Below the pieces are notes generated by a model. The model did not search any database. It was not told the DNA's origin and worked only from the letters and a program-made list of their open reading frames with translations. Both the position numbers and the translations under genes were made by a program. Of a stretch of 64,000 nt of DNA, positions 60,171-64,000 are shown in pieces. The stretch spans positions 324,500 through 388,499 of the forward strand of contig NZ_LMBX01000001.1 of the NCBI RefSeq assembly GCF_001439605.1, in the 5' to 3' direction. This DNA is from Cytobacillus praedii (GTDB taxonomy: Bacteria; Bacillota; Bacilli; Bacillales; Cytobacillaceae). Numbering within the stretch: position 1 is the stretch's first letter; every line of letters begins with the position of its first letter.

Positions 60171-60914
60171 TTGAAAAGGAAACTATTATTAGCAGCCGTA
60201 ATGGGAATTTTATTATTTTTAAACGGAAATGAACTGAAGCATATCGCTGCAGCAGATGGAAGTTCAACGATTGAACGGTATGTGGGGGAAATTCGGCTAT
60301 TTCCATATAGAGACTTTCGGATTATTGAAGATGGCTGGGAAGAGTTAAATGGCATGCAGAAGGTGCAGGAATTTAACTCAGATTTATATTCAGTTATTGG
60401 AACAGCATTTGGCGGTGATGATTTCTCCTTTTCTTTGCCTGATTTAAGAGGGGCAAATCCGTTGCCAAATATAAATTATATGATTTCGGTGAAGGGCTCA
60501 TTGCCTGGTTCAGCTGATATTAAGTCCCATGCAGGGATGATGCTCTATCCTGGAATACTAAATAATGAGTTCATGGAAGCAAATGGGAATGGCCGTACAC
60601 CTGACCTCCGTAACGCCAGCCCTTTCCCAGGGATAAACTATTATTACTCAGATAGTCCAAATGACTCGAATGTGTATATAGGAGAAATTCGACTATTTAA
60701 GAAGGAAGATATGAAAGACACAACAGGCTGGCTGCGATGTGATGGAGCAGAACTAAAGATATCAGAGCATAAAGCATTATTTTCACTTATAGGGAATAGA
60801 TTTGGCGAAAGGAACGGGCAATACATGAATATTCCTAATTTAATAGATGCAGAACCCTCAGCAGATGTTTCTTATTACATCTCAATAAATGGGAAATTTC
60901 CGGGAGCTAAATAA
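60171..60914 (+). CDS. Secreted protein with two phage tail-collar (MdpB-like) domains
   Basis: A signal-peptide-like N-terminus (KRKLLLAAVMGILLFLNGNE) leads two tail-collar units at about 35-125 and 165-247. Both start with YVGEIRLF or YIGEIRLF, contain W..L(N/RC)G or DG, (L/F)YSVIGTAFGGDD or LFSLIGNRFGERNG, then a PDLRGANPL- or PNLIDAEP-type motif. This is the microcystin-dependent/tail-collar fold of phage fibres. No phage genes surround it. The start is TTG at 60171. The next gene's ATG directly follows its stop, so both are co-translated. Confidence 0.75.
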   Translation: MKRKLLLAAVMGILLFLNGNELKHIAAADGSSTIERYVGEIRLFPYRDFRIIEDGWEELNGMQKVQEFNSDLYSVIGTAFGGDDFSFSLPDLRGANPLPNINYMISVKGSLPGSADIKSHAGMMLYPGILNNEFMEANGNGRTPDLRNASPFPGINYYYSDSPNDSNVYIGEIRLFKKEDMKDTTGWLRCDGAELKISEHKALFSLIGNRFGERNGQYMNIPNLIDAEPSADVSYYISINGKFPGAK

Positions 60915-63692
60915 ATGGAGACACGAGAAAGGAATAATTTAATAGAAAAATTAACAGCTAAAGTAGTATTTCTAGGACTATTTTTAATAAGTATTCTTCT
61001 TGCTGTCCATTTGCCAGCAGCAATGGCAAGCACAGAAAATATTGCTAAGGGAAAACCAGTTGAGGCGAGTAGTTTTGTGGCTCCTTACAGTCCTGAAAGA
61101 GTTGTAGATGATCAAACGAATTATACAAGCCGGTGGTACGCCTCAGGAGAAAAAACCTACTGGATTAAGGTGGATTTACAATACTCTTCCATAATAACTG
61201 GCTGGGAGCTAACTAATTTAATGACCGATGATCTTATGAATAATGGTGTCATTGTAAGCCCAGCTGACTTTAAGCTTGAAGCAAGCACAGACGGAGTGAA
61301 CTGGCTGGAAATTGACCGGATGAATGGCAATACGATGTCGACGCATACCAAAACATTTCCGGCGGCTAAAGCACGATATGTAAAGCTAACGATCACCAAA
61401 GGGAATAATGTGAATCATTTATGGACATCGATTAAAGAATTAAAGATATTCGGAACGCAGGAGATTGATTCGCCTAAGATAGATGTAGGGAAAGGGAAAA
61501 TATTAAATACTTCACAAAGATTCCAATATAGCCTGAATTCTTCTAATGGGCTAGATGGGGAGTGGATTGATGCAGAGGATGGAGAAACGTCTGGGATCGT
61601 CTTTACACCAGGTAAAGTGTATATCCGTGAAAAGGCAAATCCTCAATCATACAAGCTTCTTTTAGATATACCTGAGACAGTCAGTCCGCCAAACGTTATC
61701 TTAGAAGAAGGTGGCGGAGAAGATGAATATGAACTGAAAAATGTAACTGAGCGGATGGAATATAGTCTTGATCAAGGACAAAGCTGGATTAAAGTGACAG
61801 CAGAATTAGCTTCCGGTATTGAAAAAATCAAGCTGTCTTCGGATTCAGAAGGAGTCATGGTAAGAGTAGCGGCAACTGAAAAGACACTAGCTTCTAAAAC
61901 CAATCTATTATTTCCATCAGGAAGGGCATCCATTTCATCTACTCTTCCATTAGCAGAAAATACACTTGATCAAAGTGAAATGACTGTACAATTACTTCAT
62001 TCTTCTTTTAAAAGCCAAGGGCTAAGCAGAGATGATTTTGAACTGGTTAATGGCCCTGCTGGTTTAAAAGTAGAAAGTATTCAGAGGATTGATAATAAGA
62101 CAGTAAAGCTGCTGTTGTCCTTTAATGGAACTGATTTTAGTCAAGACTATCAATTAAAAGTAAAAGTTTTAGGGACAGCGACAATATCCGGTCAAGAGTT
62201 ACTCTCAGGTAACTCCCTGACAATTACTGCTTTCCAAGTATCGAGTTCCATAATGTTATCCCAAGATGAAGAGATATGGGAGGGGGAGGAAAACGGAAAA
62301 AGCATTATTGTCACTGTAGATGGCAATTTATTTGTGGATGATTTAAATGCTTCAAATTGGGAGGTTCTAAATTTGCCTTCGGGCGTTTCTGTTGATCAAA
62401 TTGTCAGAACGGGTTCCCATTCTGTTGAGGTAGTTCTTAAAGGGCAGGCCGTTCAAGCCTATGATGCTGATATTGGAAATGTAAGTGTGAGTATAGCAGG
62501 TCAGGAATTTATTCATCCGATTGCCGGAGATAAACTTACCGCAAGTAGTGGGATTTTGCTTAGAAGTATCATTGACTACTCTATGCAAATTGAAAAAATT
62601 GCATTCGAACAGACAGCATACAAGCTTTTAAAGGATCAAACCATTCAGCTGCATGTGTTTGCAGTGACACAAACTGGTGATAAGAAAGATATCACAAGAT
62701 TTGTGAAATATCTTGTTCAACCGGTCGATGGGGGAAAGGTATTGGTTGATTCTAATGGATTGCTAAAAGGGATAACTGCTGGGAAAGCCAAGATCGTCGC
62801 AGCGTTTGGTATACAGTCAGCCACTATTGATGTGGAAGTGACTGAACTGATTCCAGATCCTGATCCGAAGCCAGATCCTGATCCGAAGCCAGACCCTGAT
62901 CCGAAGCCTGATCCTGATCCGAAGCCAGATCCCGATCCAAAGCCAGATCCCGATCCAAAGCCAGACCCTGATCCGAAACCAGATCCCGATCCGAAGCCGG
63001 ACCCTGATCCGAAACCAGATCCTGATCCGAAGCCAGATCCCGATCCAAAGCCTGACCCTGATCCGAAACCAGATCCCGATCCAAAGCCTGATCCTGGCCC
63101 TAAGCCAGATCCTGTTCCAGCTCCAGACGATACTTTCATAAATATTGTCTCACCGATCGAAGGCAGCAGAGGAGTATCGATTGAGATAAATGGAAATAAG
63201 CTGCTTTTAAATAAAAGCGATCTACCCGCATTAAAAAACAAAAAAATTGTTATTGAAAACTCTATTGCTAATGGGGAAGTATTTATCATTCGTTATGCAC
63301 TTGCTGAAAAAGCTGCAAATGAAACAGATGCCCCAATAATCATAGAGCTGAAAGAACAAGTGAAAAAAGTGGTTGTTCTCTATGATGATCAGCCATATGA
63401 ATATTTTCAGTCTAGCTTCAATGTTTCTCAAGATCGACAATGGATGATTGAAATGAATATTCCGATTGATCCTAAATTAGTGAATAGTGACAGTCTATCG
63501 GTTGTAAGTTCAAAGGGAGAAGCTGTTCAATTACGGTATAGAGTCAGTGAGGATAATAAAAAAATCACACTTATCCCAAATGATTTATATAAAAGCGGGG
63601 AAATATACCTCTTAACATTAAGCAAAGAGTTAAAAACACCTTCAGGCAAACCATTAAAAGTTCCGGTAAGGATGATATTTACAGTACAGTAA
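60915..63692 (+). CDS. Discoidin-domain surface adhesin with PDPDPK stalk
   Basis: A 925-residue exported protein. After a signal anchor (about 15-38) comes an F5/8 type C (discoidin/CBM32) domain at about 40-180 (ENIAKGKPVEASSFVAPYSP, LEASTDGVNWLEI, KARYVKLTITKG). Several beta domains follow; residues 560-645 form a Big_2-type unit. A stalk of 13 PDPDPK and one PDPGPK (about 647-730) leads to a C-terminal Ig/SbsA-like domain ending VPVRMIFTVQ. There is no LPXTG motif and no SLH or SbsC anchor. GGGAG lies before the ATG. It is coupled to the tail-collar gene and may form a complex with it. Confidence 0.8.
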   Translation: METRERNNLIEKLTAKVVFLGLFLISILLAVHLPAAMASTENIAKGKPVEASSFVAPYSPERVVDDQTNYTSRWYASGEKTYWIKVDLQYSSIITGWELTNLMTDDLMNNGVIVSPADFKLEASTDGVNWLEIDRMNGNTMSTHTKTFPAAKARYVKLTITKGNNVNHLWTSIKELKIFGTQEIDSPKIDVGKGKILNTSQRFQYSLNSSNGLDGEWIDAEDGETSGIVFTPGKVYIREKANPQSYKLLLDIPETVSPPNVILEEGGGEDEYELKNVTERMEYSLDQGQSWIKVTAELASGIEKIKLSSDSEGVMVRVAATEKTLASKTNLLFPSGRASISSTLPLAENTLDQSEMTVQLLHSSFKSQGLSRDDFELVNGPAGLKVESIQRIDNKTVKLLLSFNGTDFSQDYQLKVKVLGTATISGQELLSGNSLTITAFQVSSSIMLSQDEEIWEGEENGKSIIVTVDGNLFVDDLNASNWEVLNLPSGVSVDQIVRTGSHSVEVVLKGQAVQAYDADIGNVSVSIAGQEFIHPIAGDKLTASSGILLRSIIDYSMQIEKIAFEQTAYKLLKDQTIQLHVFAVTQTGDKKDITRFVKYLVQPVDGGKVLVDSNGLLKGITAGKAKIVAAFGIQSATIDVEVTELIPDPDPKPDPDPKPDPDPKPDPDPKPDPDPKPDPDPKPDPDPKPDPDPKPDPDPKPDPDPKPDPDPKPDPDPKPDPDPKPDPGPKPDPVPAPDDTFINIVSPIEGSRGVSIEINGNKLLLNKSDLPALKNKKIVIENSIANGEVFIIRYALAEKAANETDAPIIIELKEQVKKVVVLYDDQPYEYFQSSFNVSQDRQWMIEMNIPIDPKLVNSDSLSVVSSKGEAVQLRYRVSEDNKKITLIPNDLYKSGEIYLLTLSKELKTPSGKPLKVPVRMIFTVQ
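62853..63104 (+). repeat. 18-bp coding repeat (PDPDPK x 14)
   Basis: Exactly 252 bases, 14 units of 18 bp, encode 13 PDPDPK and one PDPGPK. Synonymous changes (GATCCT/GATCCC/GACCCT, AAG/AAA) break perfect identity, so unequal exchange is moderated but still possible. Confidence 0.95.
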
Positions 63693-63744
63693 TGCTCCGT
63701 TAACATTAAAATGGGCTCTGTATGAAGCAGAAGAATTTGAATAG

Positions 63745-63786
63745 AAAAGGAGAGTGGATCCCAAGATCACTCTCCTTTTTTTTATC
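63745..63786 (+). terminator. Terminator of the adhesin operon
   Basis: AAAAGGAGAGTG / CACTCTCCTTTT stem followed by a run of T. Confidence 0.85.
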
Positions 63787-63855
63787 TTATATTAAATAAA
63801 GGCTGTTTCTAAAAGATTGTTGCTTTAGAGAAATTTTCCGTTTACCAAAAAGACT

Positions 63856-63987
63856 AGTTGATTGGAGCGGAAGGTGCGAGACTCCTGCGGGAGGAGTGGG
63901 ACAGATGAGACCCCACAGGAGCGTTAGCGACGAGGAGGCTCAGCGCCCACCCCGCGGGTCGCTGCCATCCTGGAGCGCAAATCAACT
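63856..63987. repeat. Structured Bacillus intergenic repeat element
   Basis: AGTTGATTGGAGCGGAAGGT, then GCGAGACTCCTGCGGGAGGA and a later GAGGAGGCTCAGCGCC, ending GGAGCGCAAATCAACT. Ends pair (AGTTGATT / AATCAACT) and internal GC-rich hairpins occur. I recall this family as a multi-copy intergenic repeat in many Bacillus genomes; it is often wrongly called coding. Confidence 0.8.
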
Positions 63988-64000
63988 TCTACCCAATTAT

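Noticed and set aside
62717..63289. Long - strand frames rich in GSGSGF across the adhesin stalk
   Set aside because: Antisense shadow of the PDPDPK repeats; no start signals.

Overview
The window looks like chromosomal DNA of a mesophilic Bacillaceae (Bacillus sensu lato). Supporting signs are the low GC content, strong AGGAGG-type ribosome sites with frequent TTG/GTG starts, Bacillus-type families (ComK, YtoQ, PncA, YflT/GSP17M, YwaD-like M28 peptidase, YitT) and SbsC-type S-layer proteins as known from Geobacillus. No rRNA, tRNA or CRISPR array was found, and no intact insertion sequence.

Layout. 0-11.7 kb: the end of a WYL regulator, a zinc-ribbon/GyrI-like protein, a DinB protein, a secreted M28 aminopeptidase, a 51-bp tandem hairpin array, a cupin, a 48-aa membrane protein, an Imm49-like and a frameshifted SMI1/KNR4 protein (immunity-type genes without a toxin), a Nudix protein, a LysM L,D-transpeptidase and a secreted S41 protease. 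11.9-37.6 kb is a cell-surface region: a DUF4047-like coiled-coil protein, a coupled three-gene operon of Ig-like surface proteins, and four proteins sharing the SbsC-type N-terminal cell-wall anchor (16.8 kb +, 22.0 kb -, 24.6 kb + and a 1571-residue beta-helix protein at 32.9 kb). A secreted beta-propeller lies among them. A nuclease cassette (PUA/EVE-like HNH, GIY-YIG, unknown) and a regulatory group (ComK paralogue, XRE, frameshifted sigma factor, HTH protein) interrupt this region.

38-48.5 kb: ytoQ, then an IclR-controlled dipeptide uptake and hydrolysis operon (two ATPases, M19 dipeptidase, binding lipoprotein, two permeases, prolyl-iminopeptidase-like hydrolase). The operon is flanked on both sides by arrays of the same 52-bp hairpin repeat. 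The downstream array separates a truncated sigma-54-activator tail from a decayed second copy of the hydrolase 3' end.

48.6-64 kb: lipoproteins, a YitT protein, nicotinamidase, a LysM/NlpC endopeptidase, a coiled-coil protein, an SPFH/ribbon-helix-helix pair, an operon for uptake and deacylation of N-acyl-D-amino acids (DUF997, sodium symporter, D-aminoacylase), a general stress protein, and a secreted tail-collar protein coupled to a discoidin-domain adhesin with a PDPDPK stalk. The window ends in a structured repeat that I recall as common between genes in Bacillus.

Main points for follow-up: the tandem nested-hairpin arrays (51 and 52 bp), the SbsC paralogue family, the nuclease cassette, and the several frameshifted or decayed genes.
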